Positions 47,413 to 57,225 of a DNA stretch of 64,000 nt are shown one piece after another. The notes under the pieces were generated by a model. It did not search any database. It was not told where the DNA came from and worked only from the letters and a program-made list of their open reading frames with translations. Source of the stretch: JACPNO01 sp963825405 (GTDB lineage: Bacteria; Acidobacteriota; Terriglobia; Bryobacterales; Bryobacteraceae). The stretch covers positions 248,001-312,000 of the forward strand of contig CAWGTB010000005.1 in the NCBI GenBank assembly GCA_963825405.1. Direction: 5' to 3'. The number at the start of each line of letters is the position of its first letter. Within the stretch, counting starts at the first letter, position 1. The translations under genes and the position numbers were made by a program.

Positions 47413-48580
47413 ATGGACCCGAAGCATGACTATTACGAAACCCTGAAGGTGCCTCGCGGCGCTTCCGTGGAGGAGATCCGCAAATCCTACCGGAAGCTGG
47501 CGCGAAAGCACCATCCGGATTTAAATCCGGGGGATAAAGCCGCCGAGGACCGCTTCAAAACCGTCCAGGAAGCCTACGATGTCCTGAGCGATCCCAAGAA
47601 GCGGGAGATGTACGATCAGGTCGGCTTCTATTCGGAAAATGGTGTGCCTCCCGGCGGCGGAGGTTCGTCCGGCGCCCCGCCGCACGGCATGGATTTCAGC
47701 GGGTTCGATTTCTCCGATTTCACCGGTGGCGGGCGACGCGGGCTCGTCCGGAACCCAGAGCGGCGGCGGTTTCGGCGATGTCTTTTCCCAATTCTTCCGC
47801 CGCGGCGGCAACGCCGAAGAGCCCAGTACCCAACCCCAAAAAGGCTCCGACCTCGAGTATGGGATGGACATCGATTTCTGGCAGGCCATTCGCGGCACTC
47901 AGGCGCGCATCAGCATCACGCGTCAGGATGTTTGCGAAACCTGCAAGGGATCGGGAACCGCCGCTGGCGCGGTAGTGACCTGCCCTCAGTGCAATGGTTC
48001 TGGAACTGTGACGCAGATGGCCGGAGCCATGCGCTTCAACCTCACCTGTCCCCGCTGCGGCGGCAAAGGCCGGCTGCGCAACGCCTGCCCCACCTGTCAT
48101 GGCGATGGACGCGTGCCCCATACCGAAACTGTCGAGGTTCGCATCCCGGCCGGCGCGCAAAATGGCTCGCGTTTGAGAGTGCCCGGCAAAGGCAACGCCG
48201 GCACGCAAGGCGCGCCTCCGGGCGATCTCTACATCACCACTCGCGTCGAGCCCCATCCGTTTTTCCGCCGCGAAGGCGATGATGTCGAGATCAAAATTCC
48301 CATCACTGTCTCGGAGGCAGGGTTGGGATCCAAAGTTGAAGTCCCAACCATTGACGGCCGCGCCCTGCTGAAAATTCCGCCGGGCACGCGCACCGGCCAG
48401 AAGTTCCGCATGCGGGAAAAAGGCGTCTTCAATGCGCGCAAGAGCCAGCGTGGCGATCAACTAGTCGAAGTGGAAGTGCAGCCGCCCATCGTGCAGGACG
48501 AGCGTACCAAGGAAATTCTGCGCGAACTCGCCCAACTGCATCCCGAAGATCCGCGCGCCGACTTGTGGTCCAAGGTGTAA
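47413..48580 (+). CDS. dnaJ: Chaperone DnaJ (Hsp40), frameshifted
   Basis: About 388 residues. The J-domain is DYYETLKVPRGASVEEIRKS with the HPD motif in KHHPDLNPGDKAAEDRF. The Gly/Phe linker follows, then four zinc-binding CxxCxGxG repeats (CETCKGSG, CPQCNGSG, CPRCGGKG, CPTCHGDG), and the C-terminal substrate domain GDLYITTRVEPHPFFRREGD. An extra G near 47728 shifts the frame in the Gly/Phe linker; deleting it joins FTGG to DAGSSGTQSGGG. It stimulates DnaK ATPase and delivers clients. hspR starts two bases after the stop. Confidence 0.93.
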
Positions 48581-48582
48581 TT

Positions 48583-48966
48583 ATGGCGAAACGATCCAAA
48601 GCCGCCTACATGATCTCGGCAGTCGCCCTGCAATACGAGATTCATCCGCAGACCCTGCGCCTCTACGAGCGCGAAGGATTGCTGCGGCCGTCGCGCAGCG
48701 AGGGCAACACGCGTCTTTATACCGAACAGGATCTGGAGCGCCTGGAAGTCATTCTTCACTTGACCCGCGATCTCGGCGTGAACCTGGCCGGTGTCGAAAT
48801 TATCCTAAACATGCGCGAAAAGATGGCCGAAATGCAGCGCCACGTAGAAGACTTTGTGTCCAACTTGAATCGCGAAATGCAGGCCCACGGCCAGGTCCCC
48901 GAGCCGGCGGAGCAAAATTCGCTAATCCCGGTAATCCGCTTCCCGCGCACCAAATCCTCCCGGTAG
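48583..48966 (+). CDS. hspR: Heat-shock repressor HspR (MerR family)
   Basis: The 127-residue protein has a MerR-type winged helix: YMISAVALQYEIHPQTLRLY, EREGLLRPSRSEGNTRLYTE and LERLEVILHLTRDLGVNLAG, with a coiled coil after it. This pattern and the dnaK-dnaJ-hspR order identify HspR, which represses heat-shock genes with DnaK as co-repressor in the classical model. I chose the ATG at 48583 right after dnaJ. The last codons and the TAG stop lie in the GGGCGGGTTT repeat copy at 48963-48987. Confidence 0.88.
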   Translation: MAKRSKAAYMISAVALQYEIHPQTLRLYEREGLLRPSRSEGNTRLYTEQDLERLEVILHLTRDLGVNLAGVEIILNMREKMAEMQRHVEDFVSNLNREMQAHGQVPEPAEQNSLIPVIRFPRTKSSR

Positions 48967-48987
48967 GGGCGGGTTTCAAACCCGCCC
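48963..48987. repeat. Third copy of the GGGCGGGTTT element, overlapping the hspR stop
   Basis: It is identical over 25 bases to the element at 31377-31401. Its 5' GTAGG supplies the TAG stop codon of hspR. The palindrome may also end transcription of the heat-shock operon before the convergent gene that stops at 48996. Confidence 0.8.
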
Positions 48988-48995
48988 GGATTTTC

Positions 48996-49589
48996 TCACG
49001 CCCCCAATTTCGCTTTGATCGCGTTCACCCCAGCCAGTACCAGATTCAACGTGTCGCTCACCGCGCTCGGTCCCGGGCCAACTTGCTTCTGATATTCCGC
49101 CATGACGACAACCTGCAACGGATCGAACGGCGACGGATAAAATGCCTCTGTCGGATCGAGCGGCCGTACCGGAAATGGTACGTACGGCCCATTGGTCCAG
49201 GCAGCATAAGCAGGATTGCCGCCCACCGCAATTTCCAGCCCCAGGTTCACGCTCACCACTTGCGTCGCCAGCAGCTCGAGCGGTTCGAACGTCGGCACTT
49301 GCTGGATGTTGTACTGCGCATAGAACGCGCGCCGCGTCGGATCCGGTTCGTTGGTGGCGTCAGTCCACAGGGTTGCGCCAGTACTGTCCTGCGCCAGCAC
49401 GTTGAGATACGTCACGCGGCGGCCATAATCAGCGGGGGCGGCGAGTACGGCCGTGTCCACCCAGTTTTTTTGGTCTTGCGTCAGATCGGGCGCGGGCGCG
49501 TCCAGACCGGTTAGCAGCTTGTAGGTGGCGCGCGTAGTGAATTTGATTTGCGGCAGCGCGAGCGCCTTCAGGTCATAAATAAATGGCAT
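48996..49589 (-). CDS. Uncharacterised protein
   Basis: The 197-residue protein has no signal peptide or membrane helix. It has blocks such as FIYDLKALALPQIKFTTRAT, PAPDLTQDQKNWVDTAVLAA and PTEAFYPSPFDPLQVVVMAE. I do not recognise a family. Even aromatic and proline distribution suggests a folded soluble protein. The ATG at 49589 is preceded by GGAGCGGAGATG-like sequence (GGAG). It is convergent with hspR. Confidence 0.6.
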   Translation of the reverse strand: MPFIYDLKALALPQIKFTTRATYKLLTGLDAPAPDLTQDQKNWVDTAVLAAPADYGRRVTYLNVLAQDSTGATLWTDATNEPDPTRRAFYAQYNIQQVPTFEPLELLATQVVSVNLGLEIAVGGNPAYAAWTNGPYVPFPVRPLDPTEAFYPSPFDPLQVVVMAEYQKQVGPGPSAVSDTLNLVLAGVNAIKAKLGA

Positions 49590-49733
49590 AGAGCATCTCC
49601 GCTCCTCAGTCTACGGGCCCGGCTGAGGCCGTTATCGCGCCGCCAGCACAATCGTTTGATAAGGCACGCACTTAGAAAGTGCGCTGCGCCGTGACCGTCC
49701 CCAATCCTGAAACAGGTAAAATGAAGTATCGTG

Positions 49734-50543
49734 ATGCCTCGATACCGGCTATTCCCGCTGTTGGCCCTGGCCGCTTCCCTGCTGGCGCAGAGGCCGACCG
49801 ACCTCTTCACCAAAGCGCCGCCGGACGTGGATGAAGCCCTGCGCGCCCGCGTAGCCAAGTTCTATCAGGCTCACGTGGATGGCAAGCCGCGCCGCGCCGA
49901 GGAACTGGTGGCGGAAGACACCAAGGATTACTTCTACAATGCCCGCAAGCCGCAGTACCTCAGCTTCCAGATCAGCAAGATCGATTACACCGACAACTTC
50001 ACCAAAGCCACAGTAACCACCATGGTCGAAACCATCATCCCCGCCATCGGCTTCACCGATAAGCCGATCAAAGTGCCGCTGCCCAGTTTCTGGAAAGTCG
50101 ACAAGGGCGAGTGGTGGTGGTATATCGATGCGGATAAATTGAACACCGCGCCCTTTGGACAAGCCAAGTTCGGCGTGGCTCCGGGCACGGCGGCATCGCC
50201 CAGTAACGCCCTTCCCGGCGGCGGCAAGGGTCCGGATGTGGCCGCGGTAATCAATCAGGTGAAAGCCGACAAGACCGCAGTCGCGTTCAAGGCGGGCGTT
50301 GCATCTACCGACCAGATCACCATCGTCAACTCCATGCCCGGCGCGGTGACTCTGGCCCTCGTCGACAAGCCCCTTCCGGTCCTGGACTTTTCTCTTTCCG
50401 CCGCGCAGGTAAAGGCCGGAGAGAAGGCAACGCTCTCCATTCGCTATACGCCCGGGACAGACCTGGGAAACAAGAATCAAGTGATGAGAGTGGAAATCAA
50501 ACCTCTTGGCCGTTTCATCCCGATTCGCGTGGTGGTTCAGTAA
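49734..50543 (+). CDS. Exported protein with C-terminal Ig-like (DUF1573-like) domain
   Basis: The 269-residue protein starts with a signal peptide (LFPLLALAASLLAQ). Its N-terminal half has VAKFYQAHVDGKPRRAEELV, an NTF2-like stretch also seen in acidobacterial exported proteins. Its C-terminal 90 residues (VLDFSLSAAQVKAGEKATLS to FIPIRVVV) have the alternating beta pattern of DUF1573/Ig-like domains. A GTG at 49731 is an alternative start. It lies just before the terminator of the convergent TIGR03437 gene. Confidence 0.65.
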   Translation: MPRYRLFPLLALAASLLAQRPTDLFTKAPPDVDEALRARVAKFYQAHVDGKPRRAEELVAEDTKDYFYNARKPQYLSFQISKIDYTDNFTKATVTTMVETIIPAIGFTDKPIKVPLPSFWKVDKGEWWWYIDADKLNTAPFGQAKFGVAPGTAASPSNALPGGGKGPDVAAVINQVKADKTAVAFKAGVASTDQITIVNSMPGAVTLALVDKPLPVLDFSLSAAQVKAGEKATLSIRYTPGTDLGNKNQVMRVEIKPLGRFIPIRVVVQ

Positions 50544-50577
50544 AAAAAAAGAGGACAGACCGTGTGGCCTGTCCTCT
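50542..50577 (-). terminator. Rho-independent terminator of the TIGR03437 gene
   Basis: On the minus strand a nine-base-pair stem (AGAGGACAG/CTGTCCTCT, 50550-50577) is followed by nine T residues (the A tract at 50542-50550 on the plus strand). It lies 25 bases past the stop codon. Confidence 0.85.
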
Positions 50578-50601
50578 GAGAGTACTGCGTTTCCTTGCTG
50601 A

Positions 50602-52719
50602 CTACAGGATCGGCATCGACGACCCTTGGCTGAAGTTCACCGAGTCATCGGGCGCGACCACCACAATGGCAAACGGAGCGTCGTTGCCACCCGCCGCCTT
50701 GGCGGGAACCTGGAACTCCACTTCCCAGATGCCTACCAGGTTGCGCGCGTAAATCACTTGCACCACGCGCACGCCGCCATTGTTAACACCCACGATCACC
50801 GGAGTGGTAATCGTGATGTCCGAGCCCAGCGGAGAGTACATCCCCGTCACCATGCCTGCCGGCGGGACCAGCCCGGTGACGAATGCCCGGATGGTTTCCC
50901 CCGGTTGTGCAGGGTTGGTGGTGGTGACCAGCGTGCCATCGGCCCTCAGCATTACGGCGCGCTTCTTGCCGTCCGGCATGGTCCATTCGAAGATGCCCGG
51001 AGCAGCCGGCGAAATCTTAGCCGGTACAACCGTGCTGCCGCTAGCCACGGCGATCGTCACCTGCGATGTGCCCGGTTCCACTTCAAACGGTACCTGCACT
51101 GTTACGGATTCGAATCCATCCACGTTGCTGACGTTGTAGATCGGTGCGAGCACCGAGCCGAATTTCACGGTGACGTTAGCCAACTGGTAAGGCAGCGGCT
51201 CTCCGTAGGGACCGAACACCGCGCCCTGTAAGCCCGTCGCGATGCCGGTGCAAACGATGGTCGCAATACCGCCCGGGGAAATGTAGTTGGGCTGAGAACC
51301 GACGCCGTTGAAGAAGGTGGCATTCGGCGTACACGTCGGGCCAGGCAGCTTGGAGGTGAGGTTGAAGGTGACCGAAGGCACCCCCGTCGTGGAGGCGGTG
51401 ATCACGATAGGGCCTGCCGTTGAACCGGCGGTTACCGTGGTCGAAGCCTGCCCGTTGGCATCAGTAACCCCCGAGGGCGTTCCGAGCGTTGCCGTCCCCT
51501 GGGTCACAACAAAGTTGACAGGCGCGCTTTGCACTCCGTTGCCGTGAGAATCGATTACCTGCACCACCAGCGGACTGGCGAATGGCGTATTAATAACCGC
51601 CGGATTCTGCGGATCGCCGGAGATTTTCTGCATTCCGGAAATCACGATATTCACCGTGAGGGTGAAGATTGAGGAAACCGCGCCGTTAGCAGTTGCCACC
51701 TTCACCTGTACCGCGCCGGCGACATTCCCCAGCGTAACTCGCGCCGACACGCGGCCGTTGATATCCGACGTCGGTGTCGCGTTGGTCAGGGTAACCGTTC
51801 CCGCTACGACCGGGGCGAACGTCACGGCGATGCCCTGCAGCGGATTGCCGCCAGCGTCGTCCACTTCCGCTACCAGCGGTGCATTCAGCGTCTGGCCGGG
51901 AATTCCGGACTGATGATTGCCATTGATGATCTTGAGAGTTGCCGGAGGTCCGGTGACCACTTGAAAGCGATAGGTGGGGTTCGGCAGTCCACCCGCGTAC
52001 ACCGTGAAATTGGTGACTTGCCCGGATCTTCCGCCGAAAACAGGATTGCACACCGCCGTGCCGTTGGCATCGGTAAAGATTGTGCCCCCAGCGCACGCAA
52101 TCGTAGAGGTGCTGCCGCTCGCCCCCATTATGTTCACTGCAATGTGGGGGACGCCGAAGCCGCCCTCCTTGCCTCCCACTCCCTGCACGCGAACCGTGAC
52201 CGGCACGTTGCCTTGAGTACCGGCTGGCCCGATGAGCGGAAGTTGTGCGGGCGTCGGCGAAGTGAAGACCGCGGTAATCTCGGACTCGTTATTGAGTACG
52301 GAATAAGTGGTGATGGTGAAATTGACGGTGGCCGTGAGATAGGTAACTTTGATCTTAGTTTGGAGAAATGTGTCAGGGAATTGGACCAGAGTGGCGAGAA
52401 ATAAGTGGCAGTTCTGCCCCGCGGCGTCGGTAACATCGACGCTGCAGATCGTACCCAGCGGGGGAATGTCGAGGACACCGCCCGGCCCGCTGACGACGGT
52501 CCACGTTGGCTTCACGTTAGGAATCGGGTTACCCGCGCTGTCGTTAACCTGAACCGTAAGCGCAATCGGCGCGCCTCCGTTAGATGCGACCGCCTGACCA
52601 TCGCCGGCAACGATAGTCATCGTGGGCGCGCCGGCCGCAGCCGATGCGGCCTGTGTCGAGAACAGAGCCAGGGAACAGGCAATGAACACCGCGAGACGTC
52701 TGAAGAAAAGCATATTCAC
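50602..52719 (-). CDS. Exported multi-Ig-domain protein with TIGR03437-type C-terminal domain
   Basis: The 705-residue protein has a signal peptide (LAVFIACSLALFSTQAASAA). Repeated Ig-like domains of the Big_1 type follow, for example QGIAVTFAPVVAGTVTLTNA and VQSAPVNFVVTQGTATLGTP. The C-terminal 230 residues match the domain named TIGR03437, abundant in Solibacter-type bacteria: VGSQPNYISPGGIATIVCTG, VTVQVPFEVEPGTSQVTIAV, QPGETIRAFVTGLVPP, and VVQVIYARNLVGIWEVEFQV. It is probably a surface adhesin or scaffold. A strong terminator follows. Nearby genes also encode exported Ig-type proteins. Confidence 0.85.
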   Translation of the reverse strand: MNMLFFRRLAVFIACSLALFSTQAASAAAGAPTMTIVAGDGQAVASNGGAPIALTVQVNDSAGNPIPNVKPTWTVVSGPGGVLDIPPLGTICSVDVTDAAGQNCHLFLATLVQFPDTFLQTKIKVTYLTATVNFTITTYSVLNNESEITAVFTSPTPAQLPLIGPAGTQGNVPVTVRVQGVGGKEGGFGVPHIAVNIMGASGSTSTIACAGGTIFTDANGTAVCNPVFGGRSGQVTNFTVYAGGLPNPTYRFQVVTGPPATLKIINGNHQSGIPGQTLNAPLVAEVDDAGGNPLQGIAVTFAPVVAGTVTLTNATPTSDINGRVSARVTLGNVAGAVQVKVATANGAVSSIFTLTVNIVISGMQKISGDPQNPAVINTPFASPLVVQVIDSHGNGVQSAPVNFVVTQGTATLGTPSGVTDANGQASTTVTAGSTAGPIVITASTTGVPSVTFNLTSKLPGPTCTPNATFFNGVGSQPNYISPGGIATIVCTGIATGLQGAVFGPYGEPLPYQLANVTVKFGSVLAPIYNVSNVDGFESVTVQVPFEVEPGTSQVTIAVASGSTVVPAKISPAAPGIFEWTMPDGKKRAVMLRADGTLVTTTNPAQPGETIRAFVTGLVPPAGMVTGMYSPLGSDITITTPVIVGVNNGGVRVVQVIYARNLVGIWEVEFQVPAKAAGGNDAPFAIVVVAPDDSVNFSQGSSMPIL

Positions 52720-52821
52720 CTCAGTTAATGGGGATCAGATTTGGACGCGGAGAGAGCCCTATTATAGCATCGTGGCGGTGTTCAAGGAAGATACAGGAAG
52801 AAGATTTACTAGTGATTTTCC

Positions 52822-52854
52822 AAAAAAAAGGGGGAGGGCAAAGCCCTCCCCCTT
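52822..52854 (-). terminator. Rho-independent terminator downstream of the 601-residue gene on the minus strand
   Basis: On the minus strand a perfect ten-base-pair GC-rich stem (GGGGGAGGGC/GCCCTCCCCC, three-base loop, 52830-52852) is followed by a run of T (A tract at 52822-52829). It ends transcription from the gene 52877-54679 and separates it from the TIGR03437 gene. Confidence 0.88.
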
Positions 52855-52876
52855 GTCAGTTGTTACGTTGCAGTGG

Positions 52877-54679
52877 TTAGTAAGCGAGTTGCTCGCCAGC
52901 GTTCCCAGCCTTCTTGGTGAAGTCTTGCGGGGCACGCGCGCCACCGAACGGTGAATCCGGAATGATCAGCGCCAGGTAGCCCATCGCTACGTCGGTCGTG
53001 CCAACCTTGGTCACGAACGCGAAGCCGTGAGCGTACTGGAAGTCGCAATCGGCAATGATGTAGCCCTGGAAGTTCGGGGCGACGGTCAGAACCGTGGTTG
53101 CGAACGGACCGCCGGCGGACGTTACATCCGAAGGCGTGGTGAACACGGCCGGAGCATTGAGACCGTAGAAGTACAGGTTGCAAGGCCCTTGCTGCGGCGT
53201 CGTGCCGTATTGGTCAGTCGAAGTGTTCGAGATCGCGATGCCTGTGTCAAACCCTAACTGGTTAGTGACGAAGGGGAACAACAGGTGCGTCTGGCACTTC
53301 TGGATCGTGAAGGCATCCGGGTTGATCGAGAAATCCTGGAAGCGCGGGATAGGCGCAACCGATTCAGTCTCAGCAACCGTATCCGTGCTGGTAGGTGCGA
53401 ACCAACCAGATACTTGCGCTGTGCCCAATGCCGGCTGGTTCGGAGGACCGCTCCAGGTGGCCGTGAACCCGATCGCAACGCTTTCCTGCGAAATGTCGGC
53501 GGCTACTACTTCCCAAACCCACGTAAAGGAATTGGAAGAGGCCGTAGCAGTGAAGCTAAAGTCTGTTCCGACCGGGCTGTAGGGGCCGGTTTCGCTGCCC
53601 GTGCCGTTGATTGTCAACGTGCCATTGGTAATGCGGGCAGGCGCGCTGATTGTGACGCCAGCCTGAATGTTGCTGAATGTCACCTTCAAGCGAGTGCCGA
53701 AATCAGCCAAGCCGGCTCCGCCAGGAGCGGCGCCCAATCCGTTTGGAAAATTCGGATTGTAGAATCCAGTCTCCGTGTTGAAGAACTGGCCGGGCTGGTC
53801 TTCTGCGACCACCACGGTTGCGGGGCTGTCGGCGGTTACACCGTCACCGATCGTGCGTGTCTTAAAGGATGTTCCAAATCCCTCGGTAAAGGTGACTAGC
53901 CCAGCGCTCACGCTCGAGGAATCATCATTACCTCCGGACGCGAAGCATTGCTGGAACGAGAAACCACCCGGTTGCGGGATGTTGGAATAGGTGACCACCA
54001 GGCCGGGAAGAATGATGCCGATGGTCTGAATGCCCTGTTGGTTGATCGGTAGCGTCGAAGAAGGGCTAGCCGAAGTGAGAGCGGTGAGGTTCGTCGCACC
54101 AGTGGCTCCGTGGAACGCCGAAGCGTTGACACGAATGTTGGTGATACGGATCACGCGCGCCAGCGGGTTGCCGGACCCATCGAGAGCGGTACCTGGAGGA
54201 TCCACGGGCACGCCGGTAAACAACACCGAGTTCAGCGCCGCGGGAACGCCCTGGAACACGCTAACACGACCGCCCTTGTAGGCTGCCTGCTGCGCGGCAT
54301 CGCCTGCGCCGATTCCGGTCATTGTGCAGCCGAGTACCGGGGTGGTGCACAGGGTTTGATCGGCTTCGGCCGGGTCGTCAATCATCAAGAGAGCTTCGTC
54401 GCCCGCTCCGATAAGCCGGCTGGTGATTGCCAGCGGGCTGTTCATGAAAACCTGAACGTTGACGCGCGGAACCGGTGCGTTCTGAAGTGTCGGTGTTCCG
54501 CCAACGCAGTTATACACCAAATCACCCGTCAGTTCTGTAATGCCTTCGGATCGTAACTCCGGGATGACGGCGCCACCGGCGATACACGATAAAGCAGTCG
54601 CTGCGCTGGCCGTCGTTGCGGTGCCAATAATTATGGCTACCACGGCTAGCACAGGAATCCATCTGCGAAAATCTGCCAT
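52877..54679 (-). CDS. Exported protein of unknown function, 600 residues
   Basis: A signal peptide (DFRRWIPVLAVVAIIIGTAT, then ASA) starts the 600-residue protein. The mature part is beta-rich, with many Thr/Ser/Gly/Asn. Blocks include LPINQQGIQTIGIILPGLVV, GVTISAPARITNGTLTINGT, VTNQLGFDTGIAISNTSTDQ, and APNFQGYIIADCDFQYAHGF. The last two recur in acidobacterial surface proteins. No anchor is visible. AAGGAGAAGG before the ATG at 54679 marks the start. It may be coated on the outer surface or released. Confidence 0.72.
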   Translation of the reverse strand: MADFRRWIPVLAVVAIIIGTATTASAATALSCIAGGAVIPELRSEGITELTGDLVYNCVGGTPTLQNAPVPRVNVQVFMNSPLAITSRLIGAGDEALLMIDDPAEADQTLCTTPVLGCTMTGIGAGDAAQQAAYKGGRVSVFQGVPAALNSVLFTGVPVDPPGTALDGSGNPLARVIRITNIRVNASAFHGATGATNLTALTSASPSSTLPINQQGIQTIGIILPGLVVTYSNIPQPGGFSFQQCFASGGNDDSSSVSAGLVTFTEGFGTSFKTRTIGDGVTADSPATVVVAEDQPGQFFNTETGFYNPNFPNGLGAAPGGAGLADFGTRLKVTFSNIQAGVTISAPARITNGTLTINGTGSETGPYSPVGTDFSFTATASSNSFTWVWEVVAADISQESVAIGFTATWSGPPNQPALGTAQVSGWFAPTSTDTVAETESVAPIPRFQDFSINPDAFTIQKCQTHLLFPFVTNQLGFDTGIAISNTSTDQYGTTPQQGPCNLYFYGLNAPAVFTTPSDVTSAGGPFATTVLTVAPNFQGYIIADCDFQYAHGFAFVTKVGTTDVAMGYLALIIPDSPFGGARAPQDFTKKAGNAGEQLAY

Positions 54680-55143
54680 TTCCTTCTCCTTGTAAATTGC
54701 GTTATTGAATCGGTCGAAGTTCTCTTTGAACCTGAGCCTCAAGCTTCTCTCCAAAACCGCTGCACATCCTTGGGAACTTCTCCGTGTCGGGCGGAGATTC
54801 TGAACTGCTACTGCCACCGGCCCTCAAGTGGGCCGGCAGGGCGTTACTAAAAACCACTTGCTACCGCACATGCTTGGCTTTCTTTCGCCTCTGCTTCTGT
54901 GCACGCAAGACCTAAAGTGCAATGATTGCACTGGCAACGGGACGCGGTCAAAGATTATTCATAACCCATCCCCTGACCCCTGTCAAGAGAAAATCCTTCA
55001 TCATCAATAGGGAACCGCTAACCGTGCCGTATTGCGCATTTAACCATGCCCGCGTGGTGCCCGTCAATAGAGAGGCACTGTTTTCCACAGATAAAGTCGC
55101 TGATTGGCGGCCAAAATCGCGTGACCTTACCCAGCGATAACAC
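54680..55143. other. Long intergenic region with a GTGCAA palindrome
   Basis: The 464 bases upstream of the 600-residue exported protein contain no gene I can support. The stretch includes the palindrome at 54916-54932 and, on the minus strand, a TTGACC near 54950 that could be a -35 box. It is less GC-rich than the neighbouring genes, as promoter regions often are. Confidence 0.5.
54916..54932. promoter_or_regulatory. AGTGCAA/TTGCACT palindrome
   Basis: A perfect inverted repeat with seven-base arms and a three-base spacer (AGTGCAA-TGA-TTGCACT). It shares GTGCAA/TTGCAC arms with the element at 58921-58936. It lies about 240 bases upstream of the exported protein at 54679 and could bind a dimeric regulator. 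Confidence 0.4.
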
Positions 55144-57225
55144 TTACTGTATAGCAATCGTCACCTGCGTCGATGCTCCTACGGAATTCGTCAAAATCAA
55201 GCCAACCTGTTGCACGTCGCTGGCCGTTCCTTGAATGGTGAACGTTTGAACGTAAGTAAAGATGCTCCCAAAGGGAATCGAGGCCTCAGCGGCGTAGTAC
55301 GGGCTGAACAGCGGACCGGCGGGAATCGCGATGGAAGTCCCCGCTACGTTCGTCCCCGAAGTCTGGGGAAAGCTGAACGTGGCCGTCGTCATATCGCGCG
55401 TGTTGGAGAAACCAGTGGCCGAGACGCTGACGCCGGAGGCTGTCCGGCTCGCCGCCAGAGTCGTGATCACCGGCACGGCCGGCGGAATCTGGATGGTGAT
55501 GGTGGGCGCTGGGTTGGGCGTAACATCGATTCCCGAAACTGTCAGATGCACGGTAAGCGTGATCACTCCGGTTACGGTTCCGGTCTGGACGGAAACACCC
55601 GCGGGATCGCTAAACTCCGCAAAGGTCTGGTTGAAGCTGGCTGGAAAAGTGAAATTCACCGAACGGCCGCCGGTCGAAAACTGCACTGCTGGATCATCGC
55701 CGTTGGGCACCGCCGGCGCGAAATCCAGGTTCAGCGTTCCCGTTATATCAGCGGTGGGATACGGAACCGCAAGCTCCATTACCACATTGCCGGTCTGTTG
55801 GGCCGACGGTACGCTGCCGGGAATTCCATGAATGAGGACCGGCGGAACCGGTGGAGGCGGCCCGACAGTGAGGCTCAACACCTTGGTGGTGGTGGCTTGA
55901 TTGGCGTCGATCACGCGCACCGTGAACGTCGACGTTCCTGAAACGAGGGGGACGCCGAAAATCACGCCGCCGTTCAGAGTTAAGTCTCGCGGCAATGAGC
56001 CCGTATCCACGAGCCAAAAATAAGGCGGCGTACCGCCGACAGCGGTCAAAGTTTGGCTGTACGACATGCCGAACGTGGCCGTGGGTAAAGACGTCGTGGT
56101 GATGACCGGGCCGCCGGCCACTATCGTAATTCGAAACGTGCGGCTGGCAACCGAGCCTGCCGCGTCAGTCACCCGGATACTCACGCTGGAGATGCCCGCG
56201 GTGGTGGGCGTTCCGCTGATCGTCCCGCTCGCCGGGTCGAGCGTGAGCCCTGCCGGCAAAGCACCGTCGGACCTGCTCCATTGGTACGGCGACTGCCCGC
56301 CCGTCGCGGCCAGAGTCTGAGAATAAGCCTGTCCCACCGTCCCTCCGGGCAGAACGTCGGTCACAATTGACACGCCTGAGGGCAAAATGGACACAGAATA
56401 CGACCCGCCGCCGAGGATCCCGTAGGCATCTTTCACAATCGCGGCTACCCGGTACGATCCGGGCGTCGTCGGTATGCCCGTAAGCGCGCCGCCGGGCGAG
56501 AGCGAAAGGCCGGGCGGCAGCTCACGGCCGCTCAGCGTGAACACGAAAGGACCGGTCCCGCCGGTCAGGGGAAGCACCTGCGAATAGGTCTGGCCGACGA
56601 ATCCGTTGGGCAATTGGCCCGAACCCGACGCCGGAGGATTCACCGTGAGGCTGAACGTCGCCGAAGCCACCTGATTAGGATCGCCGTTGTCATGCACGTA
56701 CACCAGAAAGCTGGAAGTACCGGCGGTCGTTGGAATTCCGGAAAGGATCCCCGAGCTACTAAGGCTCAATCCCGGCGGCAGGGGTACTTGCAGGAACCAG
56801 GTGAAGGGGGCCAGGCCGTTGGCCTGTTGGAGAGTGATGGAGTAATTGCCGCCCACCGTCACCGGCGGCAGAGTTAGAGGACTCGTAATCGCCAGCGCAG
56901 GCTGAATGGTGATGGCGTAGTCCATCGTATAAGTCGCCTGGGTCGAGGCATCCTGCACACTTACCGTGAAACTGACCGTGCCCGCGACGGTCGGCGTCCC
57001 CGAAATATTGCCGTTGTTGTCAATCGCCGTGCCGGCGGGCAGCGCGCCCTTCGCAATTCTCCAATTGGTAACCGGCAGCAGCGCTTCGATCACCACCGAG
57101 TAAGGGATACCAACAATGCCATCCGGCAGCGGGGACGGGCTTTGAAAAACCGCCTGTGCGCTGGCGGCGCCGGCGATTGCCAGCAAAAGCAGGATGACAA
57201 CGATGGATGAACGCGCCTTGTTCAT
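55144..57225 (-). CDS. Exported He_PIG/Ig-repeat surface protein
   Basis: The 693-residue protein has a signal peptide (SIVVILLLLAIAGAASAQA) and about five He_PIG-type Ig-like repeats in the first 460 residues. Each has a signature such as LPAGTAIDNNGNISGTPTVA, LPPGLSLSSSGILSGIPTTA, LPPGLSLSPGGALTGIPTTP, LPAGLTLDPASGTISGTPTT and a fifth LPRDLTLNGGVIFGVPLVSG. A distinct C-terminal domain (residues 480-693) follows a proline linker (VGPPPPVPPVLIHG). He_PIG repeats are found in adhesins. The start overlaps the stop of the propeller gene upstream (ATGA at 57222-57225), so both are co-translated. Confidence 0.85.
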   Translation of the reverse strand: MNKARSSIVVILLLLAIAGAASAQAVFQSPSPLPDGIVGIPYSVVIEALLPVTNWRIAKGALPAGTAIDNNGNISGTPTVAGTVSFTVSVQDASTQATYTMDYAITIQPALAITSPLTLPPVTVGGNYSITLQQANGLAPFTWFLQVPLPPGLSLSSSGILSGIPTTAGTSSFLVYVHDNGDPNQVASATFSLTVNPPASGSGQLPNGFVGQTYSQVLPLTGGTGPFVFTLSGRELPPGLSLSPGGALTGIPTTPGSYRVAAIVKDAYGILGGGSYSVSILPSGVSIVTDVLPGGTVGQAYSQTLAATGGQSPYQWSRSDGALPAGLTLDPASGTISGTPTTAGISSVSIRVTDAAGSVASRTFRITIVAGGPVITTTSLPTATFGMSYSQTLTAVGGTPPYFWLVDTGSLPRDLTLNGGVIFGVPLVSGTSTFTVRVIDANQATTTKVLSLTVGPPPPVPPVLIHGIPGSVPSAQQTGNVVMELAVPYPTADITGTLNLDFAPAVPNGDDPAVQFSTGGRSVNFTFPASFNQTFAEFSDPAGVSVQTGTVTGVITLTVHLTVSGIDVTPNPAPTITIQIPPAVPVITTLAASRTASGVSVSATGFSNTRDMTTATFSFPQTSGTNVAGTSIAIPAGPLFSPYYAAEASIPFGSIFTYVQTFTIQGTASDVQQVGLILTNSVGASTQVTIAIQ

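Noticed and set aside
47700..47760. Programmed frameshift in dnaJ
   Set aside because: There is no slippery heptamer with a downstream stem, dnaJ is not known for recoding, and the break matches the one-base insertions seen throughout the window.
54680..55143. A 60-codon plus-strand frame beginning in the intergenic region (54828-55010)
   Set aside because: No ribosome binding site, no homology, and it overlaps the probable promoter region and palindrome.
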